Source: an uncultured Eubacteriales bacterium (GTDB lineage Bacteria > Bacillota > Clostridia > Oscillospirales > QAMX01). Taken from it: a DNA stretch of 64,000 nt. Both the position numbers and the translations under genes were made by a program. Numbering within the stretch: the first letter of the stretch is position 1; each line of letters begins with the position of its first letter. Location: contig CAKTEH010000008.1 of assembly GCA_934546935.1 (NCBI GenBank), positions 65,205 through 129,204 of the forward strand, written 5' to 3'. Below are positions 43,276-51,395 of the stretch, piece after piece. The notes under the pieces were generated by a model. The model made no database searches. It saw only the letters and a list, made by a program, of their open reading frames with translations, and was not told where the DNA came from.

Positions 43276-44715
43276 ATGTCGTTTAAGGCAATATTTGCGC
43301 GCCGGGGCGCCCGCCGGAGCCTTGCGGCCCGCGCCAGCCGCGGCGCGGATTATAACTCAATTATTTCCGGTTCTATCTGGAAAAGCTTGGTGCTGTATGC
43401 AATCCCAATTTGCCTGAGCACGTTGTTTCAGCAGTTTTATGCCACTGTGGATCTGGTAATCATTGGACAATACGCCGGGTCCGATGCGTTGGCGTCTGTT
43501 GGCGCGACAGGATCCATCACCAACCTGATGATCGGTTTTTTCATGGGCTTATCTACTGGCGCAGGCGTTGTAATTGCGCAGCATTATGGCGCAGGGGACA
43601 TCCCGGGTATGCGTAAAAGCGTACATACCGCTGTAGCAATGGCGCTTACCGGCGGCCTGCTTTTGACGCTCGCCGGCGTTGCGCTGGCGCGTCCATTGCT
43701 GAGTCTTATGGGGACGCCAGAGAATGTCCTTAACGGTGCGGTGCTGTATATGCGCATTATTTTCCTTGGTTCTGTGGGCAATATACTATATAATATCGGC
43801 GCGGGGATTCTGCGTGCGGTCGGCGATTCCCGCCGTCCGTTTATTTATCTTGTCATCGGTACTTTTGCCAATATTGTGCTTGATCTGGTATTTGTGGCGC
43901 TGTTTAAATGGGGAATAGCCGGGGTTGGAATTGCAACCATTGTATCGCAGCTGATTACGGCGGTGCTGGCGGGTTATAACCTGCTGACGACTGGGGAGTT
44001 CCATCGTGTAATCCCGCGGGATATCCGTTTTCATATGGATAAGCTTTCCCAGATTGTGCGCATTGGGATTCCGGCCGGCCTTCAAAGTATGGTTATTGCC
44101 CTGTCAAATGTTATAATTCAATCCAATATCAATACTTTTGGTTCGGCGGCAATTGCCGGTACTTCGGCGGCCTGGCGAATCGACGGCTTTGAAATGGTCC
44201 CACTGCAGTCGTTTGGCTTGGCGATGACGACTTTTTCCGGGCAGAACCTTGGTGCAGGGCAGGTGCAACGTGTGCGCCGCGCCACCCTTATTGGCTGTGC
44301 AATTTCCGGTCTGAGTACGATGCTGATTGGGGGTCTTGTGCTGCTGTTTGGCCGCTATATCATGATGTTGTTTACACAGGATGAAGCGGTTATTGAATAT
44401 GGGCTTATGATGGTCACCATTGTATCCTTATCCTATTGGATCTTTGCCATTTCCGAAATCCTGTCCGGCGTTATGCGCGGCGCGGGGTATACGATGTACC
44501 CGATGATTGCCTCGGTTGCCGGGATGTGCGGCGTCCGGGTAATCTGGATGTATACGGCGCTCCCGCTCGACCGAACCATGTTTATGCTTTATATGTGTTA
44601 TCCGGTTTCCTGGGTCTGCGTATGTCTGCTGATGCTGGGCGGGTATATGAGCGGGCGCTGGTATAAGAAATACCGCGGTGCACGTGTGCAGGACGGGCCG
44701 GAGGGAAATGCCTAG
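43276..44715 (+). CDS. MATE-family efflux transporter
   Basis: 479 residues with 12 hydrophobic segments and an N-terminal basic tail (RRGARRSLAARASRG). Typical MATE features: SLVLYAIPICLSTLFQQFYATVDLVIIGQYAGSDALASVGATGSI and its second-half repeat IVRIGIPAGLQSMVIALSNVIIQSNINTFG, with TFSGQNLGAG. Members export drugs, metabolites or cations using Na+ or H+ gradients at the cytoplasmic membrane. ATG follows GAGGG. It lies 40 bp before the HD-phosphohydrolase gene and likely shares its mRNA. Substrate unknown. Confidence 0.93.
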   Translation: MSFKAIFARRGARRSLAARASRGADYNSIISGSIWKSLVLYAIPICLSTLFQQFYATVDLVIIGQYAGSDALASVGATGSITNLMIGFFMGLSTGAGVVIAQHYGAGDIPGMRKSVHTAVAMALTGGLLLTLAGVALARPLLSLMGTPENVLNGAVLYMRIIFLGSVGNILYNIGAGILRAVGDSRRPFIYLVIGTFANIVLDLVFVALFKWGIAGVGIATIVSQLITAVLAGYNLLTTGEFHRVIPRDIRFHMDKLSQIVRIGIPAGLQSMVIALSNVIIQSNINTFGSAAIAGTSAAWRIDGFEMVPLQSFGLAMTTFSGQNLGAGQVQRVRRATLIGCAISGLSTMLIGGLVLLFGRYIMMLFTQDEAVIEYGLMMVTIVSLSYWIFAISEILSGVMRGAGYTMYPMIASVAGMCGVRVIWMYTALPLDRTMFMLYMCYPVSWVCVCLLMLGGYMSGRWYKKYRGARVQDGPEGNA

Positions 44716-44755
44716 TTCAGCCCAGCTGCATGGCTGCTGTGAAAGGAGAGTGCGG

Positions 44756-45331
44756 ATGCACCATTTTTTTGCATATTTGTTCCGGATGAAAAATATTAAG
44801 CGTTGGGGGCTGATGCGCTCCCTGCGCGAGGAGGATCTTGAGCAGCACAGCCTGGAGGTTGCGATGCTTGCCCATGCACTGGCATTGATCCGCAGGGATG
44901 TTTTTGGGGACACCGGGTGCAATCCGGAGCATGTGGCAGTGACGGCGATGTTCCATGACGCGTCGGAAATTCTGACAGGGGATATGCCGACGCCGGTTAA
45001 ATATATGACTTCCGGGTTTACTGGTGCTTATCGGGAAATTGAAAAAAGCGCCAATAAAACGCTGCTGGCTTTTCTGCCGGAAATGCTTCGGCCGGAGTAT
45101 GAAAAACTCTTCGATCATGAGGCCGATGCACAGACCTATCGTCTGGTTAAGGCAGCTGACAGGCTTGCTGCGTATATCAAGTGTGTTGAAGAGCTTTCCG
45201 CAGGAAATACAGAGTTTGCCCTTGCCGCCCGGCAGACAAAGGCGTCTTTGGACGCAATGCAGATGCAGGAACTGGACTATTTCCGCGATATGTTCCTGCC
45301 GTCGTTCTCTTTGACGCTGGATGAAATGTAA
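44756..45331 (+). CDS. YfbR-like HD-domain 5'-deoxynucleotidase
   Basis: 191 residues from ATG 44756 behind GAAAGGAG. Metal ligands of the HD domain: EQHSLEVAMLAHALA (His), TAMFHDASEILTGDMPTPVKY (His-Asp) and KAADRLAAYIKCVEE (Asp). FHDASEILTGDMPTPVKY is characteristic of the YfbR 5'-deoxynucleotidase branch, which removes phosphate from deoxynucleoside monophosphates. The role would be nucleotide-pool control. The upstream MATE stop is 40 nt away. Length matches E. coli YfbR (199). Confidence 0.9.
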   Translation: MHHFFAYLFRMKNIKRWGLMRSLREEDLEQHSLEVAMLAHALALIRRDVFGDTGCNPEHVAVTAMFHDASEILTGDMPTPVKYMTSGFTGAYREIEKSANKTLLAFLPEMLRPEYEKLFDHEADAQTYRLVKAADRLAAYIKCVEELSAGNTEFALAARQTKASLDAMQMQELDYFRDMFLPSFSLTLDEM

Positions 45332-45423
45332 ATTGCCTGGCGTGCTTTTTCCCTGCATATGCAGAACCGAAGAAAAAGTATTGGAAATATAAGTTGCAGC
45401 GGCGCGATATAAGAAAAAACCGC

Positions 45424-45452
45424 TTGACAAATTTCTGTATATCGGATATAAT
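45424..45452 (+). promoter_or_regulatory. SigA promoter of tRNA-Leu
   Basis: TTGACA (45424-45429), 17 bp, TATAAT (45447-45452): perfect consensus, 20 bp before the tRNA. Confidence 0.92.
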
Positions 45453-45472
45453 AAATGCTGTCGTCAAGATTT

Positions 45473-45555
45473 GCGGTCATGGCGGAATAGGCAGACGCGT
45501 ACGTTTGAGGGGCGTATGGGCAACCGTCCGGGTTCAAGTCCCGGTGACCGCACCA
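45473..45555 (+). tRNA. tRNA-Leu, anticodon GAG
   Basis: 83 nt with encoded CCA. Acceptor GCGGTCA pairs with TGACCGC; the anticodon stem TACGT/GCGTA holds loop TTGAGGG, anticodon GAG, reading CUC/CUU. The long variable arm (about TGGGCAACCGT) is the class II feature of tRNA-Leu; T arm is CCGGGTTCAAGTCCCGG. Confidence 0.97.
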
Positions 45556-45557
45556 GA

Positions 45558-45614
45558 CAGTGTGATCGTTTGGGTACGAGGGTATCCGAAGCAATCACAC
45601 TGTTTTTTCTTTTT
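45558..45614 (+). terminator. terminator of the tRNA-Leu gene
   Basis: CAGTGTGAT (45558-45566) pairs with ATCACACTG (45594-45602), followed by TTTTTTCTTTTTT. A smaller stem GGGTAC/GTATCC lies in the loop. Confidence 0.88.
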
Positions 45615-45699
45615 TGGAATGCAGTGGGTAGAAAGCACTGCAAAGTTGTGCTATAATACGCTTGGATTGATACGGAAGGCCGGAGAATGGAGAGGCGCT

Positions 45700-46104
45700 A
45701 TGGGAGTTGTATTCAAGGACGGCAAAACATTTACAGAAGAGCAGTTGCAAAGATTATTTTTGTCTGTAAGCTGGGAGTCCGGAAAATATCCCGGGAAGCT
45801 TGTACGGGCGATGCGCAATTCCACACATGTAATCTCCGCTTGGGAAGGCGATAAGCTGATTGGGCTGATACGGGCGCTTGATGACGGTGAAACGGTTGCG
45901 TTTTTGCATTATCTTCTGGTAGATCCTGCGTATCAGGGGCATCATATCGGCGACGAGCTGATGAGAAGGATGATGAGCCGGTTTGAAAATCATTTGTATG
46001 TCAAAATTATCCCCTCTGACCCGAAGACGATTGCATTTTATGAACGGTATGGGTTCCGGAGATATGACAATTATTCGGCAATGGTTGTCAAACATTTCTC
46101 ATAA
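45700..46104 (+). CDS. GNAT-family N-acetyltransferase
   Basis: 134 residues from ATG 45700 behind GGAGAGG. The acetyl-CoA-binding motif is LLVDPAYQGHHIGDELMRRMM (about residues 72-92), and PSDPKTIAFYERYGFRRYDNYSAMVV is the C-terminal GNAT strand and helix. Short single-domain member of the ElaA/YjdJ-like or aminoalkylphosphonate-acetyltransferase-like group; substrate unknown. A TATAAT at 45652-45657 with a poor -35 may be its promoter. It lies just after the tRNA terminator. Confidence 0.87.
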   Translation: MGVVFKDGKTFTEEQLQRLFLSVSWESGKYPGKLVRAMRNSTHVISAWEGDKLIGLIRALDDGETVAFLHYLLVDPAYQGHHIGDELMRRMMSRFENHLYVKIIPSDPKTIAFYERYGFRRYDNYSAMVVKHFS

Positions 46105-46657
46105 TCATACGGATTCACCGCTTTGTGCCAACGGTGGCATACATTGGCAAACCGTATGATTTATAGAACAAAAAAGCGGTTGTCTTTAATGCCTTCGTAT
46201 GTATAACCGTAAACGCCTGTTTGAGGGAAAATAAGACGCAGGGCAGGATTATACATCCTGCCCTGCGTTTGCTGTATCTGAAAAATCTTTGCAAGTGCGC
46301 TTACATGGAATATGGAAGCCTGTATTTTCGATAGGGCTTTTCTGGTATTTCCGTGGACTCCGAAAGTATTGTATACCGGAATCCGGGATTCATCTCGGGA
46401 AAGACACGCCAAGGGAAGCTGAACATTCTGTACGCTTGTCACTAAGAATGCTTTTGGCAGAAATATAGACCGGACGCGCTTTATACTTTAAGGCGCGTCC
46501 GGCTTTTACGATTTTGAAGCCGCCGTTTTCAAGGTGTATTCTCCGTTTACAAACTGCATGCCAGCACGGCTTTTTGTAGCAGCGCTTATTGAAAAAACGG
46601 TAAACCTTTATCCCAATCCAAATGGGATATGGACATTTTTTGGACGTTCCCCGTATT
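46105..46657. other. 550-bp non-coding stretch with two GC-rich hairpins
   Basis: No gene with a ribosome site was found. CGCAGGGCAGGA (46237-46248) pairs with TCCTGCCCTGCG (46256-46267), and CCGGACGCGC (46470-46479) pairs with GCGCGTCCGG (46493-46502) followed by CTTTT. They look like terminators for readthrough from the acetyltransferase gene and from the esterase gene on the other strand. Confidence 0.6.
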
Positions 46658-47755
46658 TTAATCGTCTTTGGTCTGATTGAGCAGCCAGGACATAACACCA
46701 TACTCATTCTTGTAAGTCGGCACCCAGCTTGCGTGGTTTTCGCTGAAAAGCCGCGGATACGGCAGATCCGGCGTGATGGCGATATCATACTTCTCAAGCT
46801 CTTCCGGTGAAAACAGCGTCAAATGCGCGTTGTTGTTGCCGTGATCGCGGAGATACATCACCGCGTCCACAAGATACTTGTGGCGGTAAAGCGTATGGTC
46901 GATATACGCCGAAGTGACCCACACCGGACGGCGGATCGACTTGAGGATCGAGAAAGTCTCCGGCGTCATTGTCGGGCAGACGGGAACCGCGGCGGCAAAG
47001 AGGTCGGAGCCGACCGACATGGCGCGGATAGTCCCTGCGCCGCCCATGGACATACCGGTGACATAGATACGCTTTCCATCCACCTTCCCCTCCGCGACCA
47101 TGCGGCGGATGATGTCGAGCACAAGGGCGATATAGTCCCTGCTCCAGCCGTAACCCGGCACATTGTTTGCATCGCTGCCTGCAAAGCTGCGGTTCATGTT
47201 CATCTTGCTCATATCACGGCGCGCTTCGACCGCCATCGGCGCCATGACATAAATGTCTGGATAGTCCTCGGCGAAGTTTACCGGGCCATAGTCCGTGGCG
47301 ATGTGCTTCTGGTTGTCGCGCTCGCCCTCGTGACCGCCGTTGCCGCCGCCGTGAAGGAAAAGGATCATCGGGCGCGGACCGGAGGCCTCCGGCGTATACA
47401 GGCGGTACATGACGCGCCCTTCCTCGAGCCTGGCGAATTTATCGTCCATCGTCCTCGTGTGGATGACGAACGCACTGCGGGCAATGCGCCGGTCGCCGGC
47501 AACCAGCGTAAAGTCGGCGCGGGTTGTGGCGGGAATGATCGTGACCTTTAAAACGCCGTTATCGAGCGCCACATCCGTCACATCGCCGGGCGCGGCGCCG
47601 CGCGTCTCCTTCAGGTAACGGATACGATCCGTTTCAACAGCCGGGCCTTCCAGGTAAACCGATTCCTTCGCGGGCGCTTCGCCCTCCCACGGGAGCTCAA
47701 AGCGGGACACCTCCTGCCCCGTCAGGCCGATGAATGCATATGCTGAAAATTCCAT
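46658..47755 (-). CDS. secreted-type alpha/beta hydrolase esterase (cytoplasmic form, no signal peptide)
   Basis: 365 residues from the ATG 8 nt behind AAAGGAG (a longer in-frame start at 47773 is less well placed). An N-terminal all-beta domain (about residues 1-120: EFSAYAFIGLTGQEVSRFELPW) precedes an alpha/beta hydrolase: oxyanion region ILFLHGGGNGG, nucleophile VTGMSMGGAG (Ser about residue 243), and SENHASWVPTYKN with the His. This arrangement is known from polysaccharide acetyl/feruloyl-type esterases. It is the downstream partner of the next esterase gene (30 nt apart) on the same strand. Substrate inferred only. Confidence 0.85.
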   Translation of the reverse strand: MEFSAYAFIGLTGQEVSRFELPWEGEAPAKESVYLEGPAVETDRIRYLKETRGAAPGDVTDVALDNGVLKVTIIPATTRADFTLVAGDRRIARSAFVIHTRTMDDKFARLEEGRVMYRLYTPEASGPRPMILFLHGGGNGGHEGERDNQKHIATDYGPVNFAEDYPDIYVMAPMAVEARRDMSKMNMNRSFAGSDANNVPGYGWSRDYIALVLDIIRRMVAEGKVDGKRIYVTGMSMGGAGTIRAMSVGSDLFAAAVPVCPTMTPETFSILKSIRRPVWVTSAYIDHTLYRHKYLVDAVMYLRDHGNNNAHLTLFSPEELEKYDIAITPDLPYPRLFSENHASWVPTYKNEYGVMSWLLNQTKDD

Positions 47756-47784
47756 CTTTCTTTCTCCTTTCATGATACGATTTC

Positions 47785-49173
47785 CTATTTTACGGCGCGG
47801 ACATAGCCGCCCAAAATTTTACGCAGGACGCGCGCGGTATAGCGGCCTAAAATCGCCGAATGACCGCTGATCAGCATCAGGTCGGATGCCTCAGAGACAA
47901 ACTTGCCCAGAAAATCGCCACAGAACTCGCCAACCGGCACATAGAAGGTACCGCACAGCAAGGTACAGGGTTTGCGCATGGCACGGAATTTACCATTATA
48001 CTCGACCAGCAACGAATTGGAGTGGAAGATCGCACAGCTCCCATCCGGGAAATGCACCTGTGCACGGTCGCCCGCGTCAAGATAACGCACCTCTGCGCCA
48101 AAAGCGGTGCGGAAGAACTCCACCGGCGCGCACAGCGCAGGGGTTTCCAGCATTTCCAGTGCGCCGGCAGTCTTTGTGTAGCTGCCGGGGCCGGGGTCGA
48201 AGCTCCGCACGACACCCGTTTCGATCGGCGTCATCTCTTCCATACGCCCGTTTAAGTAGACCTTGCGGCTGCCCAGCGCAATCACCGCAATGTCATCATC
48301 CGGCTCGAGCGCATCCTCGCAGGGGGTATAAACGAGTTTCCCGTCCACGCGGCGGCAGCCGGAATAGAGGCAGTCCCAGTATACCTGCGCCATATCTGCC
48401 GGCTCGCGGTGGCCGCAGCCGACGACTTCCCAGTTGATCAGATCGGCGTTTTTGCCGCGGAAGCGCATAAAGTTGTCTTTTCCGCGCAGCGTCAGCTCCG
48501 GCAGGCTGTCAAGGCCGTTTTTCTCGGCCCAGATTTCCCGGTTAAAATCGTTGATACGATAGCGCGTTTCATATTCATCAAGCGGGTCGTTTTCCGTCTG
48601 GCGGAAGATGATATCATACTCGCCGCGCATCTGGATCGCCGGGAGCGCGCCGGCAGGCCGCTCGTCGCCGACATAGACCTCGGCAGAGGGGCCGGTGGAA
48701 TAACCCGCCGCCGCCAATACATCGGGGTGCCGCATGGTGAAAGCGAGCGTCATCATATCGCCATTGGACATGCCTTGCATATAAATACGGCTGCGGTCAA
48801 TCTTGTATGTTTCGCAGACGACTCCGATGAGCTTGTAAAGATATTCGACGTCGCGGTCGTCGCAGCGCCAGGTGCCATAATCCGGAGAATTGGGATAAAT
48901 GACGATCAGGCCAAGCCGCTCGGCGAGGATATGCCATAGCGTCAGATCTGCCCAGCGGCGTCCATCGTTTCCGCCGCCGTGCAGCTGCACGACGAGCGGC
49001 AGGGCGTTCGTTCCGTCATAGCAGGCAGGAATGTATTCATACCAGACATTCATTATGCCGGGAACGATGCTGCTGCGGCATTCCTTCAATCCATTGACCG
49101 GAGGGAGCCTGGTCTTAGACTCAAAATTGACGTGCTCGACCGGCGCGCGCTCGCCGAATACAAATCGGTTCAT
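47785..49173 (-). CDS. alpha/beta hydrolase esterase with C-terminal stalk-like domain
   Basis: 462 residues, start ATG 49173 after AAAGGAATCCG. Alpha/beta-hydrolase: LPLVVQLHGGGNDGRRW (oxyanion), RIYMQGMSNGDMMTLAF (nucleophile Ser), RGEYDIIF (acid region) and VVGCGHREPADMAQ (His). This resembles the LpqC/PHB-depolymerase-like esterases. From about residue 310 a second region (IAVIALGSRKVYLNGRMEEMTPIE to VPVGEFCGDFLGKFVSEASDLM) looks like the copper-amine-oxidase-N-type stalk domain, an unusual addition to an esterase. No signal peptide is visible. Heads the minus-strand pair, divergent from the MBL-fold gene. Confidence 0.82.
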   Translation of the reverse strand: MNRFVFGERAPVEHVNFESKTRLPPVNGLKECRSSIVPGIMNVWYEYIPACYDGTNALPLVVQLHGGGNDGRRWADLTLWHILAERLGLIVIYPNSPDYGTWRCDDRDVEYLYKLIGVVCETYKIDRSRIYMQGMSNGDMMTLAFTMRHPDVLAAAGYSTGPSAEVYVGDERPAGALPAIQMRGEYDIIFRQTENDPLDEYETRYRINDFNREIWAEKNGLDSLPELTLRGKDNFMRFRGKNADLINWEVVGCGHREPADMAQVYWDCLYSGCRRVDGKLVYTPCEDALEPDDDIAVIALGSRKVYLNGRMEEMTPIETGVVRSFDPGPGSYTKTAGALEMLETPALCAPVEFFRTAFGAEVRYLDAGDRAQVHFPDGSCAIFHSNSLLVEYNGKFRAMRKPCTLLCGTFYVPVGEFCGDFLGKFVSEASDLMLISGHSAILGRYTARVLRKILGGYVRAVK

Positions 49174-49336
49174 AGCTCGGATTCCTTTCTTGCAGAAATT
49201 TAATGGCAAATTATAAACGCAGTCTAGCATGGAATTACAAAAATGGCAAGTATTCCGAAAAAAAGAAGTGATATTTTAGCCATTCTATCCAAAAACCCGA
49301 AAATGTGTGAAAATATACCCAGTTTTTCTGTTTTTA

Positions 49337-49375
49337 TGAATTCGTATTGTAATTGACAGGCCGGCATGATAAGAT
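49337..49375 (+). promoter_or_regulatory. candidate promoter and operator between the divergent esterase and MBL genes
   Basis: TTGTAA (49347-49352), 17 bp, TAAGAT (49370-49375) fits a plus-strand promoter for the MBL gene. The -35 lies in TGAATTCGTATTGTAATTGA (49337-49356), which resembles the GAATTC-based sites at 58383 and 60856. Confidence 0.4.
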
Positions 49376-49426
49376 AGATATGAAATTTGTGATGTTTTGG
49401 CGTTTTGTTTGAAATGGAGGGAAACG

Positions 49427-50182
49427 ATGGAGATCGGTTATACTGTCAAACAACTTGATGAACACACCTGGCAAATTGAGGAGACCAATCATCGTCTCGG
49501 CGTTTTCTGTTACCTTCTGGAGGGCGAAAACAGGGCTATGCTGATCGACTCCGGCCTTGGCAACATTGATCTTCGCGGCATTGTTGCCGGGCTGACAGAC
49601 AAACCTGTTGCAGTTGTCAACACGCACTGCCACGGTGACCACATCGGCGGCAACGCAGACTTTCACGAGATCTATATTGCCAGGCAGGACCAGGAGGGCT
49701 ATCTCCGCGATGCAAACGGAGAAGGGCCCGAGCCGCTTCCCCGTCCCGTTCCCCTGGACACGATTGGTATCGACGACGGGCATGTCTTTGACCTCGGCGG
49801 AAGGACTCTGCGCGTTTACAGCACGCCGGGCCATTCGGAAGGCAGCATCTGTATCCTTGATGTGGAACACCGCTGGCTCTTCACCGGCGACTGTTGCTGC
49901 CGCGGCGAAGTTCTGGCCTTTGCCCCGCAAAGCGGTCTGCCGGGCTATCGCCGGACTATGCAGCGCATCCTTGACCTCGGCAGCGAGTACGACATAACCT
50001 GGCCGGCACATGGTCAGGCGCCCGTCGGTAAGGATATCCTGGAGCGCATCCTGGAGCTTGCCGACGATATTCTTTCGGGCAAGCTCGAAGAGAAACCCTT
50101 CGTCAACGCCTTTTTCCATAATTATATGTGCGTCCATCGTGACGAGCTTGGTATCGTCTATCCGCCGTTTACGCGCGGCTAA
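49427..50182 (+). CDS. MBL-fold metallo-hydrolase
   Basis: 251 residues from ATG 49427 behind GGAGG. The zinc motif VVNTHCHGDHIGG (HxHxDH, about residues 66-71), YSTPGHSEGSI (His) and LFTGDCCCRG (Asp) and WPAHGQAP (His) are in order, all metal ligands present. FCYLLEGENRAMLIDSGLGNIDLRGIV opens the fold. It could be a lactonase, glyoxalase II-like thioesterase or another ester/phosphoester hydrolase; with esterases on both sides, ester or lactone hydrolysis is a fair guess. The next esterase follows at 51 nt, probably one operon. Confidence 0.85.
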   Translation: MEIGYTVKQLDEHTWQIEETNHRLGVFCYLLEGENRAMLIDSGLGNIDLRGIVAGLTDKPVAVVNTHCHGDHIGGNADFHEIYIARQDQEGYLRDANGEGPEPLPRPVPLDTIGIDDGHVFDLGGRTLRVYSTPGHSEGSICILDVEHRWLFTGDCCCRGEVLAFAPQSGLPGYRRTMQRILDLGSEYDITWPAHGQAPVGKDILERILELADDILSGKLEEKPFVNAFFHNYMCVHRDELGIVYPPFTRG

Positions 50183-50233
50183 CTATGAAATAAAATTTAA
50201 ACGATAAAGGAACGACGCGAAAGGAGAAAAAAC

Positions 50234-51181
50234 ATGAGCGAAAAGAAAACCATCGTCCATAAGCCCGGCGAACTGATCGACTTTGAAACCGTATTCGTGG
50301 AGAATCCGGATATCAAGGGTGAACCCACAAAAACCGGCCGTGTTGAGCGTGTGGATTACACAACCTCGGTCTATGAAGACGGTGTGACGTATGCAAAATA
50401 CTGCAACGTCTATTTGCCGTACTGCTATGATCCGAACGACGAGGACCGGAAATACAATGTTCTGTATTATCAGCACGGCAACACCTGCGATCCGGAAATC
50501 TTCGCCACCCCGGAAAACCGGGCGATGTTCGACAAACTCTTTGAGTCCGGTGAAATCGATCCGTGCATCATCGTCTCCACCACGTACTACTTCGACGTGA
50601 CAAAGGATGTGGAAGAACGCAGGCGTACCGGTCAGGTTCCGGCGGGTGATGGCTCGTGGCCTGGCACAAAGGGTAATTTCTACCGCGAGGTTGTCGAGAG
50701 CATTATCCCGGCAGTGGAACTGCGTTACCACACTTACCTCACCGACGGTTCTCCTGAGTCAATCAAAGCCAGCCGTGACCATCGTGCGTTCAGCGGCTAT
50801 TCCCGCGGCAGCGTCGCGACCTGGAACATCTTCCACAACGATTTTGAATATTTCAGATGGTATGCCCCGATGAGCTGTCATACCGTTGCAGGCCGCGGTA
50901 TCCGGGAAAAGCTCACGCCGGAGGAAGTGCTCGAATACCTCCAGCAGCCGGTACACGAGCATCCGGAGCTCCCGTTCTATATTTTCGCCTCCAACGGCGG
51001 CCCGAAGGACGTTGCACCGATGACCGAGCAGATGAAATACATCCCGAAGGGCGAATGCTTCTCCTATGGCACGGACCCTAACAAAAACAATATTTATTTT
51101 TCTGTTTCCGATTTTACGCACACCGATCTTCTTGTACCCTTTTATTATTATAACTCCCTCAAGGTCCTGTTCAAAGGCTGA
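50234..51181 (+). CDS. esterase, feruloyl/acetyl-xylan-esterase-like (CE1-type fold)
   Basis: 315 residues. ATG follows AAAGGAG. Alpha/beta-hydrolase features: YCNVYLPYCYDPNDEDRKYNVLYYQHGN, the nucleophile in AFSGYSRGSVATWN (Ser about residue 191), IFASNGGPKDVAP (acid) and FSVSDFTHTDLLVPF (His). The esterase D/feruloyl type releases aromatic or acetyl groups from plant polysaccharides; without a signal peptide it would act on imported oligosaccharides. It ends the operon begun by the MBL-fold gene, followed by a long inverted repeat. Confidence 0.85.
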   Translation: MSEKKTIVHKPGELIDFETVFVENPDIKGEPTKTGRVERVDYTTSVYEDGVTYAKYCNVYLPYCYDPNDEDRKYNVLYYQHGNTCDPEIFATPENRAMFDKLFESGEIDPCIIVSTTYYFDVTKDVEERRRTGQVPAGDGSWPGTKGNFYREVVESIIPAVELRYHTYLTDGSPESIKASRDHRAFSGYSRGSVATWNIFHNDFEYFRWYAPMSCHTVAGRGIREKLTPEEVLEYLQQPVHEHPELPFYIFASNGGPKDVAPMTEQMKYIPKGECFSYGTDPNKNNIYFSVSDFTHTDLLVPFYYYNSLKVLFKG

Positions 51182-51302
51182 CACAAAAGATGGATTTCCC
51201 GTAAGGCCGGTGTATAGGGGTACCTGATATTTGGGGGCGCCGGGCCGGATGGGAAAATGGCTTCAAGCATGTCCTGTTCCGCTAAGGGTAGGATTGAAGG
51301 AA

Positions 51303-51350
51303 AAAGAGAAATCCTGGATTCCAGTATACTGGAATCCAGGGTTTCTCTTT
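51303..51350. terminator. long near-perfect inverted repeat, bidirectional terminator
   Basis: Two 23-bp arms around a 2-bp centre: AAAGAGAAATCCTGGATTCC on the left and GGAATCCAGGGTTTCTCTTT on the right, one mismatch. It separates the convergent esterase and amidohydrolase genes. Confidence 0.75.
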
Positions 51351-51395
51351 GGACTGCTTATTGTAAATCGGAAACAAAAAATTGCAGTTGCAGGA

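Noticed and set aside
46161..46797. Open frames in the stretch before the esterase genes
   Set aside because: No ribosome sites; they cross GC-rich hairpins and show no protein-like composition.
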